DNA of 64,000 nucleotides from Pyrenochaeta sp. MPI-SDFR-AT-0127 (lineage: Eukaryota; Ascomycota; Dothideomycetes; Pleosporales; Cucurbitariaceae), in NCBI GenBank assembly GCA_020747015.1, contig JAGTJM010000022.1, positions 186,001 to 250,000 of the forward strand. The letters run 5' to 3'. The notes beneath the pieces are model-generated. The model was not told where the DNA came from, searched no databases, and saw nothing but the letters and a program-made list of their open reading frames with translations. Shown here one piece after another: positions 12,014 to 24,025 of the stretch (positions are counted from its first letter, which is position 1; each line of letters begins with the position of its first letter). The translations under genes and the position numbers were made by a program.

Positions 12014-14186
12014 CGCGCCGTACGGTCCCCTGGGCGCCGCAGACGCCCTGTTCCCCCTTCCAAGCCTCCTTACAGCGGTGCAACAACGTCGATGGGGGAT
12101 GCCGCGGCAGAGTCGCGCTCGAGAGCGATGGGCGACGGTAAAAAGCGAGTGGGGTCGGAAATGAGCGTGTCGAGCGTGGTGGTGTTGGATCTATGGGGAG
12201 TGGAGAGGGCTGGTAGCAGGATTGAGACTGGCCGAGACGGGACTTTCGGCAAGTTCCAAAGTGATGCCACACTAGGAGACGGGGCCTGCAGAGGTTAATA
12301 CCAAAGCCGTTTCAGCGCGAAAACCACACAACAGCCCTCAGAGACTTGGAGAATAAGTGGGTACGGCAGTCTGACGCCCAATTGAGGCGCTTGCCGGGCT
12401 TAAATTTCCTTCACAGCGTTTTGATGAGGCTGCACTACAATGACACAGTTCTGCTCGTAGTCTGCGAGCGCAACTGCAGCCACAACCTTGCATTTATCCA
12501 TCCACTACGGCAGATCGCCCCTCGTTCTCTTAATTTCGAGCCACTCTGCTTCTGGTCGTGATTTCCCCGTGCGCCTTTGCCACCTCGGCCTGCCCTTTAC
12601 ACGGAACACGGCAACCTACTTATCAAGTCGTTGCTCTACGATTTCCCCGAAGCATAGCTGACAACCAAGATTGCTCCTGATCGATCTGTTTGCCGGCCAA
12701 CTTGGCTGTGCCCGTCAACCAGCAGTGCGCAGGGAGCAACGCTTGACCCCATGACCGGGCAGAGCATGTGCACTTTCCGTACATTCCACCTTTGGTATAG
12801 ATTGCTGCTTCACACTCCACTTACGGATATGACTCCGTCGCGAACACTTTCACTGTACATAGAGTGGAAAGGCACCATATGTCGCGATGGCGCAACTTGC
12901 AGGTAATGTAAGAATCGCTGCAGTCGCAGGTGTGTCAGCGTCCTGTCGCGAGAGGCACGTTTTGGGTGCAATCTGCGTCGGATGCTGAAGATGCCAGGTT
13001 GACTGTCTTGAAGGTTGGCTGAATTCGATGGCAACGCCCAAACATGGAGAGGGTTCGTCCATGATAGCTCAGCTTCACGCCGAGAGAGTGGAACCTAGGC
13101 AGAGCCAGCCCATGCTGTTGGCATGTTGTGTCTGCCGTGGCCAGGCTACACTACGGCATCTGGGTGCCCTCCGCGCCCAATGGAATATTCATCAGAGGAC
13201 AAGCTTTGGGGCTCACGAGCCACATGGAGCATCGAGGAGTCTCTTGACATCGAAAAACGGCATCCGCACTTTCGATGCTTGTCTGAGGTGGATGTTGCTT
13301 CGTTGCAAACTGGCCTAGCATCTTGGTCACTAGAGTGACGGAACAGACAGGGCATCTCGGCAAAACCTCGCTCATGGAGCGTCTTCTGATGATGCAAACC
13401 TGTCGTAGGTACCTAGCAGTGTGTCTCAAACACCGAGTGCTGGTTGGAGTGCACATGGATCATGCCAGGGCATAGACGTATAAGTAGTGTTCTTGACTTC
13501 ACCGTAGCAAGATCATCCCATGTTGACGCTGCGGTATACGGTTACGCGGCGCCGCGCATGTATGAGGGCTGTATCCTGGTTGCTACAGGCCGCCCGTTCC
13601 TCTCGACACAGCGTTGGTGTTCTCACCACGGCTAGTTCACGGTCCCTGAAGCTAGGCCATAGTTGGCATGGCGTCCTTGTCGCCCTGCAGACGCATGGCC
13701 AAGGCCGGGTACGATAGGCTCAGCCTGCCGAATATTTTGCTCCAGAGGTACGGCGCCACTCTGCTCCGATTGCGGTGGCCAAAAGAGAAGATGACGCTGC
13801 AAAGTTGGTCGTATGATAGAATGAGAATGCCTGGGAGAAGAAAAGAAAGCAATGCTTGCTTCTGTTTGTGAATGGGGGTGCCCCGCCATCTGCGCCGATG
13901 CGGGCTGGACAAAAACCCATCCTTCACACCCATCATTCCAAGCGAGCGGGAAATTGGCGTTGTTGAGACCAAAAGCTCTGCACAAAAACCAGTTAAATCC
14001 CCTTATCGAGCCTTGCAACCTCGTCTTTGCTAGCATTGCCACACAGAGATCGCCGCTACTTGACCGCACCTTGCCTTTGTCGCGTAGGCAACTCTTCAAC
14101 CGTACTTAAACAGCGGTGTGAACACCCCTCTTCGCCAACACACTCCACTTCCTGTCCCTCCCACACCACTCCTTTCTACTGCAATC
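12014..14186. promoter_or_regulatory. Divergent intergenic region, 2.2 kb
   Basis: This lies between the start codons of the divergent membrane-protein gene and HMG-CoA synthase. The first 300 bases are GC-rich. The rest is mixed, with many short frames on both strands, none with recognisable domains or matching splice sites. A CT-rich run just before 14187 (14130-14180) is typical of a fungal promoter or leader. I see no RNA gene. Confidence 0.5.
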
Positions 14187-15796
14187 ATGGCCGCCCGTCC
14201 CTCCAACATTGGTATCAAAGGCATTGAGCTTTACTTCCCCAGCCAGGTTAGTTGATAGCGCAGCATGCCCAACCTTTGCCATCTGAACGTCATGCGCCCC
14301 TTTGTCAGTGTGGCTACTCACGCTGCCTACAGTGCGTCGACCAGGCTGAGCTCGAGAAGTTCGATGGCGTCTCTCAGGGGAAGTACACGATTGGCCTCGG
14401 CCAGACGAAGATGTCCTTCTGTGACGACCGTGAGGGTAAGTTCCCCAGTGCCAGCTTGCACAAGCAGGTTTCGGCTGCATGGGGCAGAGAGCTGACTTTA
14501 TTCTACACACAGACATCTACTCGTTTGCCTTGACTACCGTGTCTTCGCTATTCAAGAAGTACAATATCGATCCTAAGAGCATTGGTCGCCTCGAAGTCGG
14601 CACCGAAACGCTCCTCGACAAGTCGAAATCAGTCAAGTCTGTCCTCATGCAGCTGTTCGAGGAGTCGGGTAACTACAACGTCGAGGGCGTTGACACCGTG
14701 AACGCGTGCTATGGTGGCACAAACGCCTTGTTCAACAGCATAAACTGGATCGAGTCCTCAGCCTGGGACGGCCGTGACGCAGTTGTCGTGGCTGGCGACA
14801 TTGCGCTATACAAGAAGGGCAACGCCCGCCCAACTGGTGGTGCCGGTTGCGTGGCTATGCTCATTGGCCCTGATGCCCCTATTGTTATGGAGCCAGGCCA
14901 GCGCGGATCCTACATCAGGCACGCATACGACTTCTACAAGCCTGATCTGACGAGCGAGTACCCCATCGTCGACGGCCACTTCTCCATCAAGTGCTACACC
15001 GAAGCCGTGGACGCCTGCTACAAGGCCTATAACGCAAGAGAAGAGACCCTCAAGTCGCACCAAAATGGGAACGGCGTCAATGGCCACTCCCAGGAGCTTG
15101 AGACGCCTCTGGACAGATTCGATCATATGGCTTTCCACGCTCCTACCTGCAAGCTTGTCGCTAAGTCGTACGCGCGTCTACTTTACAACGACTACCTCGT
15201 AAACCCATCAAACCCTATCTTTGCAGAGGTCCCTGCCGAACTCCGGGATATGGATTATGCTACATCGGTCAGCGACAAGACTGTTGAGAAGACATTTATG
15301 GCTCTAGCGAAGAAGCGATTTGCTTCCCGTGTTCAGCCCAGCATTCAGGTCCCCACCCAGTGCGGTAACATGTACTGCGGCAGTGTCTACGGCAGCTTGT
15401 GCAGCTTGCTCGCCAACATCAAGAGCGAGGATTTGCAGGGCAAGCGCATTGGCATGTTCAGCTACGGCAGTGGCCTCGCTTCCTCCTTGTTTGCTTTCAA
15501 GGTAAAGGGTAGCACTGAGAACATTGCGAAGCAGCTCGATATCCATAACCGTTTGGAGAACAGGCGTGTGGTCGCTCCTGAGGTGTACGACGAGGTAAGC
15601 TCTCATTGGCGTTAGGATGATATCATTCGAGTGACACGTGGCTAACATTATCACGCAGATGTGCAACCTCCGCGAGCAGGCCCACCTCAAGAAGGACTAC
15701 AAGCCAACTGGAGGTGTCGAAACCATCTTCCCTGGTACCTACTACCTCACTGGTGTGGACGGCATGTTCCGCCGCACCTACGAGGTCAAGCAGTAG
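14187..15796 (+). CDS. ERG13: Hydroxymethylglutaryl-CoA synthase
   Basis: Condenses acetyl-CoA with acetoacetyl-CoA to HMG-CoA, an early step of the mevalonate/ergosterol pathway, in the cytosol. Four exons (14187-14246, 14333-14435, 14513-15594, 15659-15796) give 460 residues, the usual length. The N-terminus reads SNIGIKGIELYFPSQ and exon 2 contains KYTIGLGQTKMSF. The catalytic Cys is about residue 120 in VNACYGGTNALFNSINWIES. The active-site His is about residue 263 in FHAPTCKLV. The late GNMYCGSVYGSL and the closing GTYYLTGVDGMFRRTYE are also standard. All introns are short with GT..AG ends. There is no N-terminal targeting extension and the C-terminus (EVKQ) is not peroxisomal, which fits the sterol-pathway form. 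Confidence 0.97.
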
Positions 15797-16395
15797 ATAT
15801 GCCATCTACTGCAAACAGCCCCACGCCGCGCCATTGATTCTTACTTCGCTGCATTCTGAGCATTTGCAAGACTCATCACCATGATTCGGCGTAGATTTGC
15901 ATCAGGTTGCATCATTCTGGTTTTGGCGTTTGGACCTTTTGGTCACGGTAAACCGTAGTGACTGTTATGGTGCGGTAGGGATATCATGAACATTTACGAG
16001 GGATGAGACGCATGGATAGGGTTAGGGACCGGCACTTATGAGTGCCAAAATCTGCATACCGGTGATCTCAGAGGATTACCACCGTAATACAGCCTCTATA
16101 TGAGGCATTACTGTAGATAGACTAATATGATGTTTGCAAGCTGCGATTGATCGTGTTACGCATACCATTTCTTTCGAGAAGGCTTTTTGCAGCCTATCGT
16201 CCGGTCAACATCTTTCATTGCAAACATCCCCACGCACATCTCCATGATCTCCGCAGATGATTTTAATGCCAAAATTTTACGCATCCCCTCGTATTCTGTT
16301 ATCCACACCTGCAACTGCGACACAAGCAAGGAAACCCGAATTGTAATAAAAAGAAAAGCAAGACGCTTTATGCTCCAAAAATAATCATGTTTGGC
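15797..16395. other. Intergenic region between HMG-CoA synthase and 5S rRNA
   Basis: About 600 bases that should hold the 3' untranslated region of the HMG-CoA synthase gene. No coding frame is credible; the frames near 16156-16404 on both strands are short and overlap each other. Confidence 0.5.
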
Positions 16396-16400
16396 AAAAA
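16396..16400 (-). terminator. RNA polymerase III T-run terminator of 5S copy 1
   Basis: Directly after the 3' end of the 5S gene the minus strand continues with five T (six counting the last base of the gene), the normal signal that ends RNA polymerase III transcription. Confidence 0.8.
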
Positions 16401-16519
16401 ACATACAACAGCGGGGATTCGCCAGTGGTCACCCACCTGACTACTAATCCGCCGGTATCCTGCTTAAGTACCGCTGAGCGAACGGGAAGCGCTGATTTCA
16501 GGATCCTGTGGTCGTATGT
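16401..16519 (-). rRNA. 5S ribosomal RNA, copy 1
   Basis: A 119-nt match to fungal 5S rRNA read on the minus strand: 5' end ACATACGACCACAGGATCC, the mid region CTTCCCGTTCGCTCAGC, then GGTACTTAAGC, the control-region stretch GGTGGGTGACCACTGG, and 3' end CGCTGTTGTATGT. The ends pair to close helix I (ACATAC with GTATGT). It stands alone between protein genes, as is usual in Pezizomycotina where 5S genes are dispersed. It differs from copy 2 at two positions, 19 and 25 of the RNA; position 19 is C here, giving a C-G pair in helix II. Confidence 0.97.
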
Positions 16520-16824
16520 GAAAGATAGGCGAGGTTGTAGTGTATATATTAGCGCTTAATGGGAGAATGGGGTGAAGATGATATGGATGGAGACTAATAG
16601 TAGTACTCGATGAAGGCCGAAGAATGGCTTGGTTCACTAATTCTATAACCAATCTGTTCTTGTACGAACCGGCATTTCCATATTGGGGCCAGTTGCGTCG
16701 TGAAAATAAACATTTCTTTCGATATGGGATATGTGGAAGCTCAGTACCATAATTTCAATTGCATGTTTTGCACCCAAACTCCGCGACACCAAAGAAAATG
16801 CCTCTTCATTCCCGTACTCCCCTC

Positions 16825-17592
16825 TCAGTTCCTCAGAGCACGCAGCCTCTCTGTGAATGCCTCCTCTTCCTGCTCGGTTGGGCCGACCTTAGTCTTAGCC
16901 GGGGTGGCCGACTGGAGATCCGCTTGCAGATCGACGCCAGCTTTATCTGCAGCCTGCGCCATCAGGCGGTCGACGTCTTCTTGGGGAGTTCCGACTGCGG
17001 TTGCGGATGAGGTGATGTCTTGGTAGAGTTCGGTGGCGGAGTCGACGTTCTCGAACTGCTTCTCAAAGTCGACCATGACGGCGGCAATCTACCAGTCTTG
17101 TCAGTAGTGTCCCCGAATAGACACGTTCATCGTAACGTGTAAAGACATAAGCTTGGCGTACCCTCTCAGGGCTCATAGACTTCATGGCCACATCCAAACT
17201 CCTGTTGACCTTCATCATATTGCCAGTAATCTGTCGCATCGTGACAGCCGTATTCACACGACCGGCGACCGCGTCGACCCGCGAGGCGAGCTGTAGGAGG
17301 TTGAGCTTCTCATTCTGCTTGCGGATAGCATTTCCGGCGTAGATGCGGGCGATGTCGTTGTGGCCTTGCTTCATAGCCTGGATGGTGTTTGTTAGCGATG
17401 CTTCCATTACGAAGGATAGGCTGCGCACCTTCTCCAACTTGGTCTTTTCCGCCTGCTCTTCCTTTCCGGCCTTGAGTGCCTGCCTGTTCAGCGACTTTGC
17501 TGTGAACTAATTCATGTGAGCATGTTGAACAGTAGTGAGAAGGCTTGCGTGCCGACCTTGAGGTTGAAGAGAGCATTTTCAAGACCTGACAT
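16825..17592 (-). CDS. DID2: ESCRT-III subunit Did2/Vps46 (CHMP1)
   Basis: ESCRT-III related protein of the multivesicular body pathway that recruits and regulates the Vps4 ATPase. Three exons (17592-17557, 17506-17162, 17088-16825) give 214 residues, close to the yeast protein. The start MSGLENALFNLK-FTAKSL matches the family. The middle carries IARIYAGNAIRKQNEKLN and the hallmark LASRVDAVAGRVNTAVTMRQ. The C-terminus EEEAFTERLRALRN is the MIT-interacting motif (MIM1) that binds Vps4. The first donor, AAG|GTCGGC, is non-consensus at +3 to +5, but no other choice gives the conserved NLKFTAK junction. Intron 2 is a normal 73-nt intron. Confidence 0.95.
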
Positions 17593-18094
17593 TTTGTAAG
17601 ACTATGGATTGTAGCGCGTCGTGGGGTATAGAGTGGACGGTTCGGGAGATAGGCGGTTGTAGACTGTAGGTGGGATGCGGCTGATTTCTGGGCTACCGCG
17701 GGGTTGGCGCCCGCTACGCGACGTCACTGGCCGCGAAACGGTTGCGGGTCTAGTCTTCATTATACATGCAGTCACGCTCGGCACGCATTCACAAAGCATC
17801 AGTCAGTGAAGGGCGATGGGCTAGGAGAACTCATATGATTGCTACCGCAGTCCTCAGTCCACCCTTGACGCAGCCGTATTCTAGAGGCTCTGTTGCTTGA
17901 GACCTCGAACGCCTGTTCTCAGACCCTGAACACTTTGCATGGCCACTGCGAACACGCATGGCGGGCCGTACATCCTAAATGCCCTGATATGTCCCTTGTC
18001 TATTCCAAACGCCAGACCTCTGACCTTTCACGGTCGGTCAACACCCGAACGCCGCGCAAATGAATATTTTCTTGTGAATTCTCTGTAGCAGAGA
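17593..18094. other. Short intergenic region between DID2 and NC2-beta
   Basis: About 500 bases upstream of DID2 and downstream of NC2-beta, both on the minus strand. It must contain the DID2 promoter. No gene is seen. Confidence 0.5.
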
Positions 18095-18630
18095 TCATGC
18101 TGAGGGTGCCGCGTTAAACTTGTTGGTCGCCGATTTGAAGAGTTCCTCTTGTGCCCGAATGAGCTCCTCTTCAGTCATACCGCTCTGCTCAATCTTGGTT
18201 TGCTTCTTCTCGCGATTCTGCTGCGCATTAGTAGGACGCCGCATGCCCTCTTAGGATCGCAAGCCATACCTGCTGCTGCTTCTTGTAGTCCTGTGCCACC
18301 TCAAGTATGGCAGGCACGTAGTCGCCAAAGTCGAGCTCCTCCAGTGCTGCCTTGACGTGCTCGCAGGCTATTGTCTTCTTCGCGTCCTTTTCGGCAATTT
18401 CGTTGGCTTCGGAAGAGATGAGTGTGATGAACTCGACGCAACACTCGATTAGAAGGTCGCGCGAATCTTTCGCAAAGGTCATGCCAGGCTCGCTGGCGAG
18501 GATGTCTTGGACAATCTTTTGTACAGTCGCTGGGATGGAATTAGCTATTGTACCGACGGCAGGGCGCGCAATCTTGCACACCTTTTGGCAGCGACAAATC
18601 ATCGTTGCCGCCAAACTCGCGGTCAGACAT
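18095..18630 (-). CDS. NCB2: Negative cofactor 2 beta (Dr1/Ncb2)
   Basis: Histone-fold subunit of NC2, which binds TBP on DNA and represses or tunes RNA polymerase II initiation. Three exons (18630-18582, 18529-18270, 18220-18095) give 144 residues. The start is MSDREFGGNDDLSLPK, and splicing gives LPK-ATVQKIVQDIL. The histone fold covers about residues 15-100, with LLIECCVEFITLISSEANEI and the family signature HVKAALEELDFGDYV. Exon 3 supplies REKKQTKIEQSGMTEEEL and ends NAAPSA. The introns are 52 and 49 nt; the second has a perfect TACTAAT branch site. Confidence 0.95.
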
Positions 18631-19874
18631 GGTGGGTGAATGCGCTGTGTTCGTTGTTTAGCTAGAAACTCAGCTCGAATACCCTAGGCCGAAGCACCCA
18701 GTCGACAAGACAAAGACGGCGAGCTAGGGCCAGAGTTTCACCGATCCGAGTAAGCGCGAGGCGGCATAATTGTGTAACGCTTGTGCTCACCGGAACTCGA
18801 TGTGTGTCTATGAGTCCTTGACGGGGCGATTCTGGAACTGAGCTCCCCCATGCATCTTGATGCATTCCAGCCACAGCAGTCGCCTGCCCTTGTGTCAGCT
18901 GGTGCGGGCATTGCGGCTGCTATCAATGTCGCCATATCGGGCGAGGGCGAAGGCACATGCACGCTGCCCTAGCAGTGCATGACTCTGTGGAGCTCTGCGC
19001 CTTTTCCTCAAACGACAGTCTTGAAAGGTTGACGAGCAGATTGGTCCTTTGTTCCGCTTGGGCAGATATGAGGGGACTCACCCTCCACTTGACACGGGCG
19101 TGTGGAGCCCGCAAGTGGCGGTGATTTGCTCGTCTCCCAGATCTCAGCAAGGGCCCGTATCGCCTGGCGGCCGCATTGGGAGATGCCGATCCATTATACC
19201 GTCGCTCAGCCAGCAGCAGTGGAGACAGACGTCAGCGTGCTTGATGGCCTTGGCGCAAGTGCGCAAATGATGGAACCAAGAGCCTGGACGAGCTGCCCTT
19301 CGCCGAGCACAAAGCAAACAGTATGACGGCGACAGTGGCCAACCGAGGACAAGCACCCTGCGGCGGCTGCAATGGTGGTTCCATCGGGTAGTGCTGGGGT
19401 GGGTGGGAGCTCCACCACGCTGCTTCACCGTGTCGAGCACTGCAGTGAATTCACCGATATATCGTGAACCGTGTGGGCAAACGAGTCGCAGCGGCCTCTG
19501 CCTGCAAGTGACTCAAGTGAGCTGCACGGCGCCTGCCTATCTGGCCCCAGCAGCCGCCCTTCGCTATCCAAAGGGTGTCTCTCTCTGTGAAGAACACGGG
19601 CAAGCCCTTTAATTGCCTGGGGCAACGGGCACTTGCACTGGACCAGACCTGCCCTCTCCCGAAATTCCGCCCTGGATCACCCCAGGACCACAGGTACCTG
19701 TCACCAAGTACCGCGCTGTTCACCGCCGCCGCCGCCGCGCCGCTGTTCCCTGGGACAGGTCGGGCTGCTTGCCCCGACAGAAGCCTTGGAGCAGAGTTTT
19801 CGCAATTCATTGCAGACGGCGCTTGTTTAGGGCTAAGGCGCTCGGAGCAGCGAGCCAGGATCGAATTGATTATC
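18631..19874. promoter_or_regulatory. Divergent region NC2-beta/SCH9
   Basis: About 1.2 kb that must hold both promoters and a long SCH9 leader. It is GC-rich, so open frames exist on both strands (19451-20368 minus, 19575 onward plus). The plus frame runs without a stop into SCH9 exon 1, but its part before 19875 does not look protein-like. Confidence 0.5.
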
Positions 19875-22808
19875 ATGACTTCACGCCCTGAACCTGGTGG
19901 CCCGGTCACCTCGATTTCAACGTCCTCGCGCTCCAGCTTCACCTTTCCCGCCAGCGCTTCTCGATCCAGCCTTCGAGAAACCACCAATATTTCGTCCAAA
20001 AGCGCAGCCGTCGATGCCCGTCCCAACCGACCCGGACTAAGTTCCCGTGCCTCTGCGAGCTCGCCAAAGGGCACCCGACCCCGCCATTTGCATACGCACT
20101 CCAAGTCGTCGAGTGTCATTCCGACTCTCTCCACCCTCACCCACTGGCAGCCCACCAAGAGCATGGCCACTTCCAACGGCGGCGCTTCCTCGGGGGCAGC
20201 AGATCTGCTGCGCCAGGCCATGATGCAGAGGTAAGCCGCGCTCCGTATTTGCTGTTCGTGCGAGCGGCGTTGTTGGGCCTTGATGAGCAAGCAGGAGCGA
20301 GCGGCGCTGGTACCATCGCTTAGCTTAGCAGCCATGTGGTAATGCAAGCTGGGCGACGCCGATGTCAATGTTACACACCATTGCTTGGGGCTCAGTGACT
20401 CGCTCCTGCAGCCTCAGCTTGCTCGCGCTCGTCTTACTCACTCTCGCCTTCACCTCTGCACCACTCCTTGCGCCCTCACCGCGACCATGCCGTCCTCCAC
20501 CGCCCTGCTAATGCCCTACAGAGCAACAAACGACACCAACGACGACGGCCACGACCAGATCGGCTCCACCAGCTCAACGCCTCCCGGTGCCACCACCCCT
20601 CGCCCCGATCCGACGGACAAGCGACTGCCGGGTATTCTGCACAGTTACTTTGGTCAGGTTCGTGACTCTCTCATGCCTCAAAGGAAGTCGTCGGCGGTGA
20701 ACCCCTCCCCCGCACCCCAATCTCCTTCTGCACACAATGGCCCTGAGCCTGCCCCATCGGAACCCCAAGAGAAGGAGAAAGAGTCAGAGTCTCGCCCCAA
20801 AATGCTGCCCAGTCCCACTCCCAGTGCCTCTTCCCGAACTCCCTCAACCTCGCAGTTGACTGGTGAAACGGAGAAGCTAACACAAGGCGACTTTGCGCCG
20901 CCTCAGGCTACCCCTCCTCAGACTCCCCGCACACGCTCGCAAGAAAGCAAGCCTCTGCCGTCGAATCTATCGCGGACGTCGAATGCATCAGAAAAGTCAA
21001 AGGAAAGCAAGACGGCACCTGTTGTGGGTGCCCCCAAAGGCAAGCTCTCAGTAACGATTTCAGAAGGACGGGGATTGCGGCCCAGTGTGGACCCATATGT
21101 GGTCTGCCAGTTTCAGTGGGCTGAATACATCTCGGACGGGCCACGACATGACGAGGCGAAGAAGGGCCGTCATGCACCAATGCAGATGCGGCGGACAGAG
21201 AGCGAGATGGGCAGGCCTATGGCGATCCCAATGAGGAGCCGACAGAGCAGTAACAGCGGCCACAGCTCAGACCCAAGAGAGAATGGTACTTTTGATGAGG
21301 TGACCAGCCCAAAGTGGGAACACGAAGCAATCTTGTATGTCTGCATGTCTGTCTGATAATAGTGCAAACTGACCGGCTGCAGTGACGTTATTGGCGATCA
21401 TGCCGAGATCGATGTTTCTGTCTACGACCGCTCCAATGGTGAGGCCTTTTTAGGCCATATTCGCTTCTGCCCTAATCTGGTCGAGTACAACGAGCCGTAC
21501 GACGGTTGGTTCCCGTTGGAACCACGGGAGGGCGAGGGCGACGAAGTCACAGGCGAGATTCATCTCAAGCTCAATTTTCACAAGGTCGATAAGAAGCATT
21601 ACGGTCCCGAAGATTTCGAGATCCTGAAGCTCATTGGCAAGGGCACTTTTGGTCAAGTCTTCCAGGTCCGCAAGCGTGACACTCGTCGAATCTATGCCAT
21701 GAAAGTACTGTCGAAAAAGGTCATTGTACAGAAGAAGGAGGTCGCACACACGCTTGGCGAACGCAACATTCTCGTTCGGACTGCCATGGCTGATTCAACT
21801 TTCATTGTGGGACTGAAGTTCTCGTTCCAGACACCGTCAGATCTTTACCTAGTTACGGATTATATGTCTGGCGGCGAACTATTCTGGCATCTACAGCGAG
21901 AGGGCCGTTTCCAGGAAGCTCGCGCAAAGTTCTATATTGCTGAACTTATCCTGGCGTTGCAACATCTTCACGAACACAATATCGTGTATCGAGACCTTAA
22001 GCCGGAGAACATTCTTCTGGATGCAAATGGTCACATTGCACTCTGCGATTTTGGATTGTCCAAAGCGAACCTTACAGAGAACGCGACCACCAACACCTTC
22101 TGTGGCACAACCGAATACCTAGCGCCCGAAGTTCTTCTGGATGAACATGGCTACACAAAGATGGTCGATTTCTGGTCCCTAGGAGTCCTCGTCTTTGAGA
22201 TGTGCTGTGGCTGGAGCCCTTTCTATGCGGAAGACACCCAGCAAATGTACAAGAACATTGCTTTCGGAAAGGTCAGGTTCCCTCGAGATGCTCTAAGTAC
22301 AGAGGGGCGAAATTTCGTCAAGGGACTTCTTAATCGGAATCCGAAGCATAGGCTTGGTGCAACCCGAGACGCTGAGGAGCTGAAGGCTCATCCATTCTTT
22401 GCTGACATTGACTGGGATGCGCTGATCAAGAAGAATGTGGTGCCTCCATTCAAGCCCAAGTTGAAGGGAGAGCTCGACGTCTCGAACTTTGATCCAGAGT
22501 TTACCAACGCCTTGAATGGCAATGGCTCTCTGAATGCGCGGGCTGCCGCTCTGGCCTCTGGAGTAAATCCTGCATCTACGCCCTTGTCGCCAACCATGCA
22601 AGCCAACTTTGCAGGCTTCACATTCACCGACCAAAGTACGATGGAACAGCAGTTTGGCAACAGACAACGAGACGAACTGGAGCGAATGGACGAGGACGAC
22701 AAGGACGAAGTTGATTGGGACAAACCTGCGGGGCGCGGAGATAGAATGTCCGGCGTCATTCCCAGCAATGACCACGATATCTTCAATCATGGGAACTTTG
22801 ATGTCTAA
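19875..22808 (+). CDS. SCH9: AGC-family protein kinase Sch9
   Basis: Nutrient-signalling kinase downstream of TORC1, S6K/Akt-like. Three exons (19875-20230, 20522-21334, 21383-22808) give 864 residues from the chosen start. A C2 domain lies at about 290-455 (GKLSVTISEGRGLRPSVDPY), the P-loop GKGTFGQV at about 475, the catalytic Lys in YAMKVL, the catalytic loop YRDLKPENILLD, DFG, and the PDK1-site activation segment NTFCGTTEYLAPE. The C-terminal tail has a turn motif (PASTPLSP) and the TORC1-type hydrophobic motif FAGFTF at about 799-804. The start is uncertain. An in-frame ATG at 20163 (MATSNGGASSGAADLLRQ) is a good alternative. I prefer 19875 because the Ser-rich stretch between them has coding-like codon use. 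Intron 1 is long (291 nt) and ends in CTAATGCCCTACAG. Confidence 0.93.
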
Positions 22809-24025
22809 TGAAGGCTCACTTTCGTCCATGCGCTCGCTCTTCCCTCTTCTCTTGGGTCCGTTCAGTTTGTCTTTAATTTGGCGATTTCGACAAAAGTGTT
22901 TCAGCCCTGCTGTCATGATTGATACGGATTGTTCAACTTACAGCGGCACGGTGTCCTCATTCTCCCGAGTTCTTTTCTGGATATACCCGGCGCCTATCCA
23001 CATGGTGAAGGCCGCAAATTTGCGTTTACGCCTTCCACTGCTCATTACCATTGCCTATAGCTTTCATGGCCGGTTTCACAATCTTAAGATTTCTCCTTCG
23101 ACATCGTCAGGCAATACCACCGAGCGACATCCACATGATCTTGTTGTTATTCAGTAAAAGCCGGCATTGGTGAAGAACAAGCATCTGCCATCTGAATACC
23201 ACATATTGACGGACGTTTTGGTACTGGGATACCCGTTTGACCTTCGCTCAATGTCCTGTCCGAGTCGAACATCTTTCTTGCTGCGCACCAATTCAGAATG
23301 TTACAGATTAGCCCTCTATCAAGACTTACTACGTCACAGTATACGCGCGTTATTCTACATTAGGTTATCGCTTTTGCATTGCGGGGGGGGGGGGGGTGCG
23401 TTAACTGGAGTATTGCGCGCTTTTTTATATGGGTTCTGCTGGGTTCTTGACTTTTGTGTCTTTTTGTGCATTACACACGTGCTTGCACGTTGCGCTCTCA
23501 TCATAGTAACGATCAATCCGTCGCATCTTCACAGGACGAATAATGAGTGGGGTTGGCAAGAAGCAGACTGAATGAGGCGGCTTCGCACTTTGTACATATG
23601 GGAATGGAATGACTTACCGAGAGGTACCGGTACTTGTGCACGAGTAGTCCCCTATTGAAGCCTCACGCCGTCGCCAACTCCACGCACGTCATTTTTCAGC
23701 CCGCAAACGATTTTATCCAAGACTTGAAACTTTCCGGCTGTGAACAGCCGACTTCGGCTTCAACCCTGCACAACGTGCGTCTCTATTCAAGCCGTTCCAC
23801 TAATTCTGTTGTGGAATAGCTCCTCATCGGCCATGCTTGACTGAGTCGAACCTCGGCAAAACCTGAAGCTCCGCATGAGCTTCAGATCGGACCGGCAGTA
23901 GTTACCGCCCCGCTCACTACTCAAAAGCATACGACTCTCCCTTAAGCCTCCTAAGATATCTTTGGACATATAGTGCCATCATTGTACAATCATCCATTGA
24001 ATACTCAAAACTCACATACTTCAAC
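22809..24025. other. Intergenic region with a G14 run
   Basis: About 1.2 kb between SCH9 and the hydratase gene, both on plus. It holds the SCH9 3' end and the next promoter. There is an uninterrupted run of 14 G at 23383-23396. No credible coding frame. Confidence 0.5.
23383..23396 (+). repeat. Poly-G homopolymer, 14 nt
   Basis: Fourteen consecutive G, preceded by GC and followed by TGCG, in intergenic DNA. Its true length is hard to sequence. Confidence 0.8.

Noticed and set aside
13632..14099. Minus-strand ORF of 155 codons upstream of HMG-CoA synthase
   Set aside because: It lies in the HMG-CoA synthase promoter region and the translation is not protein-like.
19451..20368. Minus-strand ORF of 305 codons over SCH9 exon 1
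   Set aside because: It is a GC-driven shadow of the plus-strand frame; it has no family features and crosses the SCH9 intron without splice signals.
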